DNA of 64,000 nt from Methanocella arvoryzae MRE50 (GTDB lineage: Archaea; Halobacteriota; Methanocellia; Methanocellales; Methanocellaceae): assembly GCF_000063445.1 (NCBI RefSeq), contig NC_009464.1, positions 1,116,001 through 1,180,000 on the forward strand. The letters are read 5' to 3'. The position numbers and the translations under genes are program-made. Under the pieces are notes generated by a model that worked only from the letters and a program-made list of their open reading frames with translations, was not told the DNA's origin and ran no database searches. Shown piece by piece: positions 45,825 to 54,135 of the stretch (its first letter is position 1; each line of letters begins with the position of its first letter).

Positions 45825-46572
45825 GTAGCCGCATGGCCGGCATTCCGGTCAGGCAACTTTTTGGCTGGCCGAGCGCAGCGGCATGGGCGTCACCCGAGAA
45901 GTGCTGCAGGACATGGGAGCCCTGGATCTCGCCCGCCGCAACGGAGTAGACGTTATCGTCCTGGACGATTTGCAGGACATGGGAGACTGGGTACAGCACA
46001 GCGCCAGCCACTGGAAGAGAGGCTACCTGTTCGCCCCATACTTCGCCGACGCCGACCTGACTATCCAGACCTGCTGCCTCAAAGCCCACAGGTTCGGCGG
46101 CCACTTCACCATGTCCCTGAAAAACAGCGTAGGCATGGTCGCCCGGTACGACCCCGGGGATAATTATGACTATATGGACGAGCTCCACTCGTCACCTTAC
46201 CAGCGGGAAATGATCGCCGAGATCAACGCCGCGTACTCCCCCACAGTAGCTATCATGGACGCAATCAAGGGCTTCTCCAGAGGCGGGCCGGAGAAAGGCA
46301 CTTTAATAGAGCCGGGCCTCATGCTCGCCAGCAGCGACCGCATTGCCATAGACGCCTGCGGAGTCGCAATATTAAGATCGTACGGGACGACCCCGGAAGT
46401 GGCAGACGGCGACATATTCAGCCTGCCCCAGATCAGGCGCGCCGCCGAACTCGGGCTGGGGGCCAAAAGGCCGGAGGATATTGAGATTATACCACTCAAC
46501 GACGGCGCCCGGGATGCGGCCAGAGTTATCGAAAGCGAGCTAAAAGGCGCCACAGTTGTCCGGACAACCTAA
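45825..46572 (+). pseudogene. DUF362 protein lacking its N-terminus, probable remnant
   Basis: In one frame the sequence runs from about 45825 to the stop at 46572 and reads as the later part of a DUF362 protein: LAERSGMGVTREVLQDMGALDLA, LTIQTCCLKAHRFGGHFTMSLKNSVGM, MDAIKGFSRGGPEKG and IAIDACGVAILRSYG. The homology continues upstream of the first ATG (45883), then meets a TAG. The usual opening with the KPN motif is absent, and the flank is AT-rich promoter-like DNA shared with the divergent operon. A shorter product from 45883 (229 residues) could still be made. It is not similar enough to the DUF362 gene at 31697 to be a recent copy. Confidence 0.65.
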
Positions 46573-46626
46573 TTTTTACAGCAGAAACACAGAGAAGACA
46601 GTGTAGTGAATTATCACATGTATAAT

Positions 46627-47073
46627 TCAGAGGTGGAGGATATACCCAGTCTTTTCGCCCCGGACGAACCCTGCCCGGTCATAGAAGTTCAGCGTAGCCT
46701 CGTCTTTGTGCCCGGTGAGGAGCATGACTTTGTAGCAGTTGTGTTCCCGGGCGATGTCGACCGCCTTATGCAAGGCCATCGTGCCGTAGCCTCGCTTCCG
46801 GTAATCAGGATGGGTAATCACGTTCTCGATGAGGCCGTATGGCCGGAGACCCCTGGTCAGGTTTTTCACGATAGCCAGCGTGCAGGAGGAGACGATTTTT
46901 CCGTCTGCGACGACTACAGGGTAGAACAAATTTTTGTCAGCAATGATCTCTTCCCACAACTGTGGCAGGCCGGGATTTTCCCGGGCGTCGGGGTCTGTAG
47001 GATGAAGCAGCCGGTAGAGTTCCAGCAGCTGATCGAGCTCTTCCGGACGGATGAGGCGCACTTCTTCGGGCAT
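46627..47073 (-). CDS. GNAT-family N-acetyltransferase
   Basis: 148 residues. The acetyl-CoA site is VITHPDYRKRGYGTMALHKAVDIA; the end KDEATLNFYDRAGFVRGEKTGY is typical. Substrate unknown. It lies downstream of and near the ferredoxin gene (38-bp gap), perhaps one transcript. Confidence 0.85.
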   Translation of the reverse strand: MPEEVRLIRPEELDQLLELYRLLHPTDPDARENPGLPQLWEEIIADKNLFYPVVVADGKIVSSCTLAIVKNLTRGLRPYGLIENVITHPDYRKRGYGTMALHKAVDIAREHNCYKVMLLTGHKDEATLNFYDRAGFVRGEKTGYILHL

Positions 47074-47110
47074 CAGATCACTTTACTATCGGTAGCGAGA
47101 AAAGATTTTC

Positions 47111-47821
47111 CTACCGAATGGTTCTTAGAATCTGGTCAATGAACTCTTGCGAGGGTATCTGTTCCCAGCCGTCATCGTAAACGGGCACCTGCTCCAGGGG
47201 GTAAACTTTCAGCACGCCCTGCCGGCAGGCGATCTCGCACAGGCCGCAGCCTTTGCAGCGATCGGCGTAGATCGACGGGCCGTCCTCGGTGATGTAGACG
47301 GCTTTGAAGTAGCACGCCCGCTCGCAGTCGCCGCAGGAGGTGCATCCATCGTCTGCCCGGGCGATGGCGAGGCCAGTCATGCCGTCGATGTACGCCTGCA
47401 TGCCGTCGCCGGTCCTACGGTTTATGCAGCAGCACGGGCAGCAGGAGCACAGCTCGAGCGCATGGTCAGCGTCGCCTCCAAGCGCTCGCAGTTCCCGGCT
47501 GGTCCAGAGGATCATGTGAACCAGGCCGAGCTCTCTGGCCTGCCGGACTACGTCGAGGCCCTCTTCTACGGTGATCTCCCTCGCGTTGCCTTTAGCCACT
47601 ATACCTCTGGCGCCCTCGCCCAGGTACAGACAGCCGAAGCCGGGGGAGTAGTTCTCGCACTTGCGCTCTGCACGGCAGACACACTGGTCTGCCAGGCTGA
47701 TGAAGGAAGCCTCACGGACGGCCTGCTCGGCCGTCTCAGTGGTCAGGACGACGGGGCGGCTTTTTATGCGCAGGCTTACGGATACGACCTTTCGGTTGCC
47801 GTGGAGAAGCTTGTCAGCCAT
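47111..47821 (-). CDS. Ferredoxin-domain protein with additional cysteine clusters
   Basis: 236 residues. The C-terminal part has two 4Fe-4S motifs (CTSCGDCERAC and CKGCGLCEIAC). Upstream are a cysteine-rich stretch LCSCCPCCCINRR and a CVCRAERKC segment that could hold another cluster. An electron-transfer or sensing role is likely; partner unknown. Such proteins are common in methanogens. Confidence 0.82.
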   Translation of the reverse strand: MADKLLHGNRKVVSVSLRIKSRPVVLTTETAEQAVREASFISLADQCVCRAERKCENYSPGFGCLYLGEGARGIVAKGNAREITVEEGLDVVRQARELGLVHMILWTSRELRALGGDADHALELCSCCPCCCINRRTGDGMQAYIDGMTGLAIARADDGCTSCGDCERACYFKAVYITEDGPSIYADRCKGCGLCEIACRQGVLKVYPLEQVPVYDDGWEQIPSQEFIDQILRTIR

Positions 47822-48578
47822 AGTATCTCCCTGACAATTGGCTCCGGGGATTAAAAACTCTCTGCCTGCCGGCTGTTCACTTCACAGGGAAAGGTCGGGG
47901 GCAAAGGGTCAAAGACGCTATTTAGGGGGAAGAGATCAAAAGCCGCAGAGCCGCAAAGTAATTTCGAAATTTGTTTTTATCATACTATAAGGAACTTATC
48001 CCAATTAGAGAAACCGTAAAATCATATACTGTATGTTCGCCCGCCAGGACGCCTGCCGTGGCAGGCGTCCGATGCGGGCGATGCGATGACGATCGCTGCG
48101 CTGTGCTCGGACACAGATTGTACAGATTATACAGATTGCACAGATGCTCATCGAATCAGGCTTGTGAAGACAGTTATTACCCGTTTATCCATTGTGTTCA
48201 TCTGTGCAATCTGTACAATCTGTTAAATCTGTGTCCCAGCACAGCGCAGCGATCGTGTTGCTGTCTCACCGAACCCGGACAAACAGAGAACGCACAGCAC
48301 AGCGATAGTGTACGGATCGCCTTCGAGAACGCCTGCCATTGGCAGGCGTTCAAAAGGCATACATCCTGGCAAGATCTAATCGTATTTTCGGGTAGCGTAT
48401 TATTAAAACAGGCAATCACCGTGAATTATGAGACCGCCTGAGAGTTCCCTTTGCGGCTTAGCGGCTTTGATCTCTTCACCTCAAGTATAGCGTCTTGGGC
48501 CCTTAGCGTCCAGATACCCGGGGTAGTCCATCGGGACGTTTGCGGAGAAAGTGAAAAAGAAGAGTCTGCCCGCCGGGA
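47822..48578. repeat. Spacer holding a full hairpin element inside a second inverted repeat
   Basis: 757 bp without a gene. 48033-48274 is a full copy (minus orientation) of the 242-bp hairpin element. Outside it, AGACGCTATTTAG and GAAGAGATCAAAAGCCGCAGAGCC-type words (about 47908-47960) face their complements (about 48450-48500), an outer imperfect inverted repeat of some 50 bp per arm. Confidence 0.8.
48033..48274 (-). repeat. 242-bp hairpin element, copy A
   Basis: Read on the minus strand it matches 63210-63451 over its whole length (same 242 bp). Arms carry the 29-bp signature (48239-48267), CACAGATT words, then a GC-rich CGCCCGCC/GGCGGGCG foldback. A near-perfect terminal repeat GAGACCGCCTG lies at about 48430-48440, so the original element may be longer and interrupted by later DNA (48275-48425). 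Confidence 0.85.
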
Positions 48579-48944
48579 TCAGACGAGGTTGTAGTACTTT
48601 AGATAGTCAGTATACTGGCGCAGCAGGCTGATGCCGGTCCGGGCGTCGGCGACGTCGAGCTTGCCGGTCATGACGTCTTCGTCGTACTGCTCCAGGCGGT
48701 TGATCAGCTCCTGGCGCTTTTCCGCGTCTTCCAGCCCGTTCAAGGTCCTGCCGTTGATCACGTCGGATTTGGTCATGTAGTACAGGCTCATAAACCGGTT
48801 GTAGAACTTGTAGAACGCCGCCCGGTAGTCGCCGTCATCGGTGCTGAGGTTTTCGATGAGCCGCTGCTTCAGGACGATCGCTGCATCCACAGCCTCCGCG
48901 AAGGTCTCGGCCGGGGTTATGGGACGAATTTGCTCTTCGGTCAT
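48579..48944 (-). CDS. Small conserved-looking protein of unknown function
   Basis: 121 residues, mostly helical and charged (FAEAVDAAIVLKQRLIENL, AEKRQELINRLEQYDEDVM), no signal peptide or cysteine motif. Not recognised. It is likely real: GGTGA lies six bases before the ATG and a TATA-like AGTATTTAAGG (about 48990-49000) lies upstream. Confidence 0.7.
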   Translation of the reverse strand: MTEEQIRPITPAETFAEAVDAAIVLKQRLIENLSTDDGDYRAAFYKFYNRFMSLYYMTKSDVINGRTLNGLEDAEKRQELINRLEQYDEDVMTGKLDVADARTGISLLRQYTDYLKYYNLV

Positions 48945-49092
48945 GCGATATCACCAGATTGTTCTATCATTAACGAACAGTTACTCGCAGCCTTAAATAC
49001 TTTCCCCGTAATCGATCGCACCTGCGTGCGGAAGCGTACCGGTTACTAAGGGTCGGGCAGTTCGGCGCCACGATTATGCAATAAGCGCTCCA

Positions 49093-49165
49093 AACTAACG
49101 AACGAACGTTAGTTTTATATACTCATAGCGTATCTACAGGGATGACGAACGTTCGTTCGTTAGTT
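49093..49165. promoter_or_regulatory. Operator-flanked TATA box of a TetR gene
   Basis: Two 22-bp sites (49093-49114 and 49144-49165) are inverted copies of each other with about 20 of 22 positions equal. The first has arms AACTAACG and CGTTAGTT around a six-base spacer; the second contains the palindrome ACGAACGTTCGT (49145-49156). They bracket the TATA box TTTTATATA (49112-49120), a classic arrangement for autorepression. Confidence 0.8.
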
Positions 49166-49197
49166 GAGATAAAAAGTCGAATAAGAGGTAGAAAAGT

Positions 49198-49839
49198 ATG
49201 AAGAACACTGGACCCGCCGCCAGCACTAAAGAGCTGATCATGGACGCAGCCATCGATCTCTTCTCAAAGTGGGGCTACGACAAGGTATCCATCCGGGAGA
49301 TCGCCCGGGAGGTCGGCATCAGGGAAAGCTCGATCTACAACCACTACAAGGGCAAAGAGGAGATCATGGACACGATCACCGACTACTTTATTGCCGAGCT
49401 GGCCCGGGCCGCCCCGTTCGACGTGCCTATGGAGGACCTGCTAAAGCAGTACGGTGCCGAGGAGTTCATGAAGATGGGCGCCCGGAGCTACCTGCAGTTG
49501 ATCAACACCCCCCGGATTGCGAAGATCTGGCGGATCATCGCCATCGAGCTCTTCCGGAACGAGAAGGTCAGAAGGTTCTTCAAGGCCAGCATGGTGGAAA
49601 CCCCAGTCGCTTCCTGGCAGCAGACCTTCGACATCATGATGAAGCTCGGCTACATCAAGGAATGTGACACCAGGCTGCTGGCCCAGGAGTTCTTCTACCA
49701 CTGCATCTACCTCTTCTTCGACTACTTCATCATCCGGTTCGACGAGACGACATACGACACGTTTACAGATAGCATGCTGAAGGACCTGGAGCCCCACATC
49801 AGGTTCGTATTCGAGAGCGTCAGGGTAAAGGAGGCGTGA
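49198..49839 (+). CDS. TetR-family transcriptional regulator
   Basis: 213 residues. Helix-turn-helix in residues about 10-55 (KVSIREIAREVGIRESSIYNHYKGKEEIM), then a mainly helical ligand domain. It probably represses its own operon through the flanking sites at 49093-49165. The ATG is preceded by AAGAGGTAG. Its stop codon overlaps a GTGA at the next gene, so it is co-transcribed with the DUF116 and flavodoxin genes. Confidence 0.88.
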   Translation: MKNTGPAASTKELIMDAAIDLFSKWGYDKVSIREIAREVGIRESSIYNHYKGKEEIMDTITDYFIAELARAAPFDVPMEDLLKQYGAEEFMKMGARSYLQLINTPRIAKIWRIIAIELFRNEKVRRFFKASMVETPVASWQQTFDIMMKLGYIKECDTRLLAQEFFYHCIYLFFDYFIIRFDETTYDTFTDSMLKDLEPHIRFVFESVRVKEA

Positions 49840-49841
49840 GG

Positions 49842-51044
49842 ATGGAAGTGGTCACCTACTCCCTCAGGAACGGCCAGTTCAACTCCAACCAGTACTACCA
49901 GGATGCGGCGGCCTTTACTGACGAAGTCCTAAAAGAGGCGAAGGTGCTTCTCCCGATCGTCGGACGCTTCCAGGAGTACGTACAGAACGAGAGCATTGAA
50001 GCAATTCGGTCGGCGGAGGAGTACACTTTCGAGCTTTTGATGCTGGGGACGCTGTGGCGGATATACGCCGACGACGCCCAGGACATTTCGAGCGGCTGGA
50101 CCGGCATCATGGCATACCTGTCGAGGCTGCGCCAGCGGAACCAGACGCTCAAGCCCGTCGCCGACGGCATCAGAGGCGTCCTCGCGACCATTTTCCTGGC
50201 CCCGACAGACAGGGCATGGTCCCCTAAGGCATCCCTGAAGCACCTGGACCAGCTGCTCCAGTGGATGGAGGCGACGGGGGATCACGTGCAGGAGGTCAGG
50301 AGGCTGCACAACTGGAGTGAGTACTGGGAAACTCTCTCTGCGGGACAGGTATCGGGGGATATTGAGGCAGCGATTGCCTTCGCCAGGTGGTTTGAGGAGC
50401 GCAGCCTGAAAAGTCTGGGGAAGTACACCCCGAACGTCGAGCAGTTCCTGCAGGAGAAACACCGGGAGCACAGGTGGAAGGAAGACGTGGTCTTCTCCGC
50501 CCGCCGCAGGGTGGAGTACCACCTCAACATGGTGGGCGCAGAGATCATGAACCGATCGTTCCGGGCGGACTTCCAGCAGACGAAACACAAGGCGGTGATT
50601 CTGCCGGCCTGCATGCGCTACCACTCGAAGCCGAAGTGCCAGGCCCGCTCGAACGGCCTATCGTGCGAGTGCACCGGGTGCGAGCCGAAGTGCCGGGTGA
50701 ACATGCTCATGAAGCTGGGCCAAAAGCACGGCTTCAGCGTCCACCTCGTGCCCCACGAGTCGTCCGTGTTCTCGGGGGACGCAGGAAAGCAGCTTATCGG
50801 TGAAGGCGTAGGCATCGTGGGCATCGCCTGCGTGTCCAACCTCGTCTCCGGCGGGTGGAAGGCGAAAGGGCTCGGCCTGCCGCCCCAGTGCGTCCTGCTG
50901 GACCACTGCGGGTGCAGAAAGCACTGGCACGAGCAGGGCATTCCTACGGACATCAACTTTGGCAGGCTCTACCAGATCATAGGAATTACCGATGAAAAGG
51001 CTGCGGAGAATGCGGAAAAAGCGCAGGGAGCAGCTGCGGCATAG
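49842..51044 (+). CDS. DUF116-type cysteine-rich protein
   Basis: 400 residues. The N-terminal 220 residues are helical; the C-terminal half has LPACMRYHSKPKCQA, CECTGCEPKCRVNML, VGIACVSNLVSGG and LLDHCGCRKHWHEQG, the cysteine pattern of DUF116. Metal or iron-sulfur binding is likely. GGAGG lies seven bases before the ATG. Function unknown. Confidence 0.75.
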   Translation: MEVVTYSLRNGQFNSNQYYQDAAAFTDEVLKEAKVLLPIVGRFQEYVQNESIEAIRSAEEYTFELLMLGTLWRIYADDAQDISSGWTGIMAYLSRLRQRNQTLKPVADGIRGVLATIFLAPTDRAWSPKASLKHLDQLLQWMEATGDHVQEVRRLHNWSEYWETLSAGQVSGDIEAAIAFARWFEERSLKSLGKYTPNVEQFLQEKHREHRWKEDVVFSARRRVEYHLNMVGAEIMNRSFRADFQQTKHKAVILPACMRYHSKPKCQARSNGLSCECTGCEPKCRVNMLMKLGQKHGFSVHLVPHESSVFSGDAGKQLIGEGVGIVGIACVSNLVSGGWKAKGLGLPPQCVLLDHCGCRKHWHEQGIPTDINFGRLYQIIGITDEKAAENAEKAQGAAAA

Positions 51045-51056
51045 GAGGCTAAAAAG

Positions 51057-51368
51057 ATGAAGATCATTGCTATAATGGGCAGCCCGAAAGGCAAGGGCAG
51101 CGGCTACAAGGTAGTCAGGATGGTCGAAGAACGGATGAAGCGGAAGGGCGAGGTCGACTTCGACTACGTCTTCCTGAAGGACGCAAATCTCCAGCTCTGT
51201 AAAGGCTGCTTCGCCTGCGTGACGAAGGGCAAGGAGTACCACTACGAGACCAGGATTAATCCGATCAAAAAGGCGGCAGTCAACTTGGTGGTCAGCCTGG
51301 TCATGAATATGATGAAAGATATGGGGCCAGGCGAGGTGCAGTGGCCCCCGAAACAGAAGGAGGCTTAG
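51057..51368 (+). CDS. NADPH-dependent FMN reductase-like protein with internal deletion
   Basis: 103 residues. Residues 1-60 match the start of the 257-residue protein at 53333 (IIAIMGSPKGKGSGYKVVRMVEE versus ILAIMGSPRKNGNTYRLTRKVEE, then CKGCFAC versus CLGCGAC). The rest (YHYETRINPIKKAAVN) matches that protein's very end (YYYEPRAGLVKKTAAK). About 130 central residues, including the second flavin loop, are absent without a frameshift. It may be a remnant or a small domain protein; translation signals are intact (GGAGG before the ATG). Confidence 0.65.
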   Translation: MKIIAIMGSPKGKGSGYKVVRMVEERMKRKGEVDFDYVFLKDANLQLCKGCFACVTKGKEYHYETRINPIKKAAVNLVVSLVMNMMKDMGPGEVQWPPKQKEA

Positions 51369-51370
51369 AG

Positions 51371-51904
51371 ATGAAAGCGTTAGTAGTATATGGGACCAGA
51401 GGCGGCGCCACCACGGCGATCGCTGAGGAGATCGGTAAAACGCTCTCGGCGGAGGGCTTTGAATCGGTCGTGAAGAACGCGTCGGACCTGAGAGACGTGA
51501 AGGTAGAGGACTACGATCTCTTCGTCGTCGGCAGCTCGGTCTACGCAGGTATGTGGAGCGGCAAGGCGAAGGGCTTCCTGAAGAAGAATCAGAAAATGCT
51601 GGCCTCCAAAAAGGTCGCGCTGTTCTCCTCTGGCCTCGCAGGCAGCGATCCGGCCCAGGCTGACGCCGCTAAGCAGAGCATCGAAAAAACTGCGGCTCAG
51701 TTCCCGGCCATAAAACCGGTAGCGCTGGCCTACTTCGGCGGCGTCGTCAACTTCGACAGCCCGAACATCTTAGCGAAGATAATGGCCAACGCCATGAAGG
51801 CGGACTTCGAGAAGAAGGGTATCGACACCAGCAAGCCTGTCGACCAGAGGGACTGGGAAGCCATCCGCCAGTGGGCGAAGGACGTGGCCGTTAAGGCCAG
51901 ATAA
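51371..51904 (+). CDS. Flavodoxin-domain protein (protoporphyrinogen oxidase-like)
   Basis: 177 residues. Phosphate-binding loop VVYGTRGGATTAIAEEIG and SSVYAGMWSGKAKGFLKKN, as in the HemG-like flavodoxin family. GGAGG lies seven bases before the ATG, within the end of the upstream gene. Likely an electron carrier or flavin oxidoreductase in the TetR operon. Confidence 0.82.
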   Translation: MKALVVYGTRGGATTAIAEEIGKTLSAEGFESVVKNASDLRDVKVEDYDLFVVGSSVYAGMWSGKAKGFLKKNQKMLASKKVALFSSGLAGSDPAQADAAKQSIEKTAAQFPAIKPVALAYFGGVVNFDSPNILAKIMANAMKADFEKKGIDTSKPVDQRDWEAIRQWAKDVAVKAR

Positions 51905-51910
51905 TTTTTT
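51905..51910 (+). terminator. T-run right after the flavodoxin stop codon
   Basis: Six T follow the TAA directly, a plausible archaeal termination signal for the TetR-DUF116-flavodoxin operon. Confidence 0.4.
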
Positions 51911-51941
51911 CTCTATCAATCGCATACCTGAGTATGCGGGA

Positions 51942-52352
51942 GTGATCACGATCATCTGGAAAGAACTTTCAGTACCGACCAGCACCAGGGCGCAGTTCAT
52001 CGACGTAACCAGGCAGGTATCAGCCGAGGTGGCGAAGAGCGGTGTAAAGAACGGCATGTGCTACGTGTACGTGCCCCACACGACCGCGGGCGTCACCATC
52101 AACGAGAACGCCGACCCCGACGTGGTCACCGATCTTTTAGCTACGCTGGAAAAGCTGGTGCCAGTCCACGGGAACTACCGCCACGCTGAGGGCAACTCCG
52201 ACGCACACCTGAAGGCGTCTATGATGGGCTTCTCCCAGATGATACCGGTGGTAGAGGGCCGGCTTGCCCTCGGCACCTGGCAGGGCATCTACTTCTGCGA
52301 GTTCGACGGCCCACGGAGCCGCAAGATGCTTGTGGGTATTACCGGAGAGTAG
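51942..52352 (+). CDS. YjbQ/UPF0047 family protein
   Basis: 136 residues, full length for the family. It has YVPHTTAGVTINENADPDV, HAEGNSDAHLKASMMG and LGTWQGIYFCEFDGPRSRK, the conserved His and Asn residues of UPF0047. Some members act on thiamine phosphates. GTG start; the ribosome binding site is unclear. Confidence 0.88.
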   Translation: MITIIWKELSVPTSTRAQFIDVTRQVSAEVAKSGVKNGMCYVYVPHTTAGVTINENADPDVVTDLLATLEKLVPVHGNYRHAEGNSDAHLKASMMGFSQMIPVVEGRLALGTWQGIYFCEFDGPRSRKMLVGITGE

Positions 52353-52737
52353 AAGTCAGCGCTTATTCTTTTTATAGGACTGCTCGTACGAAACATTTCA
52401 GTAAGGACTATGCACGAAGTATATTTCTTACTGTAACCTTTTGGATATTCGCCATTCAAATCCTCCCTGACCTCCGGCTCCTCACTGTACTCCTCTCTGA
52501 TCTCCTGACCTCCCTGACCTCCCCCTGAGATCGTTCTCTCTGATCTCCGGTACCTCCGAAACCTCCCTGTTGTCCGGCTTGCGCACCTGTACAATGGAAA
52601 TCTGGAAGAAGAGAGAGTGGGCGCAGGCGCTGCTCGCGGGCAACCGGTAAATGTGAATGAGCGTTAACTTTTTATAGCGGATATCCCATATGAATTTATG
52701 TGAGTGAATGTTAACTCACATAACAGGATGAGGCAAG
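52353..52737. repeat. Spacer with CCTGACCTCC words and a regulated promoter
   Basis: 385 bp without a gene. 52440-52580 is pyrimidine-rich with repeated CTCCCTGACCTCC and CTCCTCTCTGATCTCC words, the complement of those at 19.55-19.7 kb. 52650-52737 carries the promoter of the next gene. Confidence 0.65.
52654..52720. promoter_or_regulatory. Two operator-like boxes around a TATA box
   Basis: TGAATGAGCGTTAACTT (52654-52670) and TGAGTGAATGTTAACTC (52701-52717) agree at 13 of 17 positions. The second lies within an inverted repeat with arms TGTGAGT and ACTCACA (52699-52720). The TATA box CTTTTTATAG (about 52668-52676) adjoins the first box. A regulator such as the TetR at 54729 may bind here. 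Confidence 0.6.
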
Positions 52738-53325
52738 ATGGAGAGAATCAGGATGTCCTTACTGACAATAATCATTCTAGTCGCAGTTATTCTTGTACTG
52801 CTGGCAATAATCGCCCTCGTAGCAAGCGGGGGTATCATATGTTCCGGTTTGACGGGCAAGATGGCTACGGGCGCCGAATCGCTGAGCCCTGCGGGACAGA
52901 TCGCCGGAAATGCTCTGGTCGTCTATGATCCGGGCGTCACAGGGGCGGCGAAGAAAGCGGCAGCTGAGATTGCCGGCGACCTGCAATCTAAGGGCTATAA
53001 AGTTGAGCTGGCGGGCGTAAGCAGCACGGCAGCATCCAGTGCCTCCGGATACGATGTAGTCGTAGTCGGCGGACCCATCTACTTCGGGAAGGCCAGCAAC
53101 TCGATCGAGGCGTACCTGAAGGGGCTGGAGCTACAGGAGAATACGAAACTGGGCGTCTTCGGGACCACCGGCTCAAATGACTTTGTTGCAAGCGATCTGA
53201 CTTCGCTGGAGAGCCAGGTGGCCTCTCTTCAAAACCGCAAGGCAGAGGTCATGTTGATCGGGGATCGTGACGAGATAAAAGCTGCCCGGAGTTGCAGAGA
53301 CCTGGTGGCAGTAGTGACACAGTAG
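52738..53325 (+). CDS. Membrane-anchored flavodoxin-like protein
   Basis: 195 residues. One N-terminal hydrophobic helix (LLTIIILVAVILVLLAIIALVAS) is followed by a flavodoxin fold: ALVVYDPGVTGAAKKAA (phosphate loop) and VVVGGPIYFGKASNSIEAYLK. The flavin domain may face either side of the membrane; the topology is not clear from charge. First gene of a second regulated redox group. ATG follows GAGG by four bases; a second ATG at 52753 is possible. Confidence 0.75.
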   Translation: MERIRMSLLTIIILVAVILVLLAIIALVASGGIICSGLTGKMATGAESLSPAGQIAGNALVVYDPGVTGAAKKAAAEIAGDLQSKGYKVELAGVSSTAASSASGYDVVVVGGPIYFGKASNSIEAYLKGLELQENTKLGVFGTTGSNDFVASDLTSLESQVASLQNRKAEVMLIGDRDEIKAARSCRDLVAVVTQ

Positions 53326-53332
53326 GAAGGTA

Positions 53333-54106
53333 ATGTTTGTGAAGATACTGGCAATCATGGGAAGCCCGAGAAAGAACGGTAACACTTACAGGCTGACCAG
53401 AAAAGTCGAGGAGAAGATGAAAAAGCTCGGAGACGTGGACTTCGAATACGTGTATTTAAAAGACCTGGATCTCAGGCCATGCCTCGGCTGCGGGGCCTGC
53501 TTCGTCAAAGGTGAAGACCACTGCCCTCACAAGGACGACCGGGCGATGCTGGAGGAGAAAATGCACAGGGCTGACGGAGTCATCTTTGCCTCCCCAGTTT
53601 ACGTCTTCAACGTCTCCGGCCTGATGAAGAACTTCTTCGACAGGTTTGCCTACGTCTGCCACCGCCCCCGCTTTTTCAAGAGCGCTCTAGTGCTGGCTAC
53701 CGCTGGCTTTGAGCTGGGAACAGGCCAGATGCTCAAATTGTTCTCATTCATGGCAGAGGTCTGGGGCTTCAGTATCGCAGACCGATTCGCCGTAGCTGCC
53801 AGCGAAGTCCCGGAATTCGGCACCCGGGCGGCTAAAGCCGATAAAAAAGTAGAGGTAGCGGCGAAAAAGTTCCACAGCGCAGTGACAGCCGGCAGAGTTA
53901 AGCCTGGCCTGGTTAACATGGCTGTATTCCTGGCAGCCCAGGCGTCCATCAGGAAGCTATCGTCGGAATACTACGATTACGACTACTGGAGAGAGCACGG
54001 GTGGCTGGAAAAAGACACATGGTATTACTACGAGCCCCGGGCGGGCCTGGTAAAGAAAACGGCGGCAAAGCTGCTATCCAGATTCTTTAGCTTAGCCGCA
54101 AGGTAA
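53333..54106 (+). CDS. NADPH-dependent FMN reductase / flavodoxin-like protein
   Basis: 257 residues. Flavin loops AIMGSPRKNGNTYRLTRKVEE and FASPVYVFNVSGLMKNFFDR; between them CLGCGACFVKGEDHCPHKDD, a cysteine motif seen in iron-sulfur flavoproteins. A C-terminal helical tail of 60 residues follows. Start is either this ATG or the GTG at 53339, which has the better spacing from GGAAGG. Full-length relative of the shortened gene at 51057. Confidence 0.83.
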   Translation: MFVKILAIMGSPRKNGNTYRLTRKVEEKMKKLGDVDFEYVYLKDLDLRPCLGCGACFVKGEDHCPHKDDRAMLEEKMHRADGVIFASPVYVFNVSGLMKNFFDRFAYVCHRPRFFKSALVLATAGFELGTGQMLKLFSFMAEVWGFSIADRFAVAASEVPEFGTRAAKADKKVEVAAKKFHSAVTAGRVKPGLVNMAVFLAAQASIRKLSSEYYDYDYWREHGWLEKDTWYYYEPRAGLVKKTAAKLLSRFFSLAAR

Positions 54107-54135
54107 TCGTGGTACGATGCAATCAGGAGCAACAG

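Noticed and set aside
51942-51965. ATC as a non-standard start for the YjbQ gene
   Set aside because: A GGAG stands eight bases before an ATC, but the GTG at 51942 gives a normal family N-terminus, so there is no need for it.
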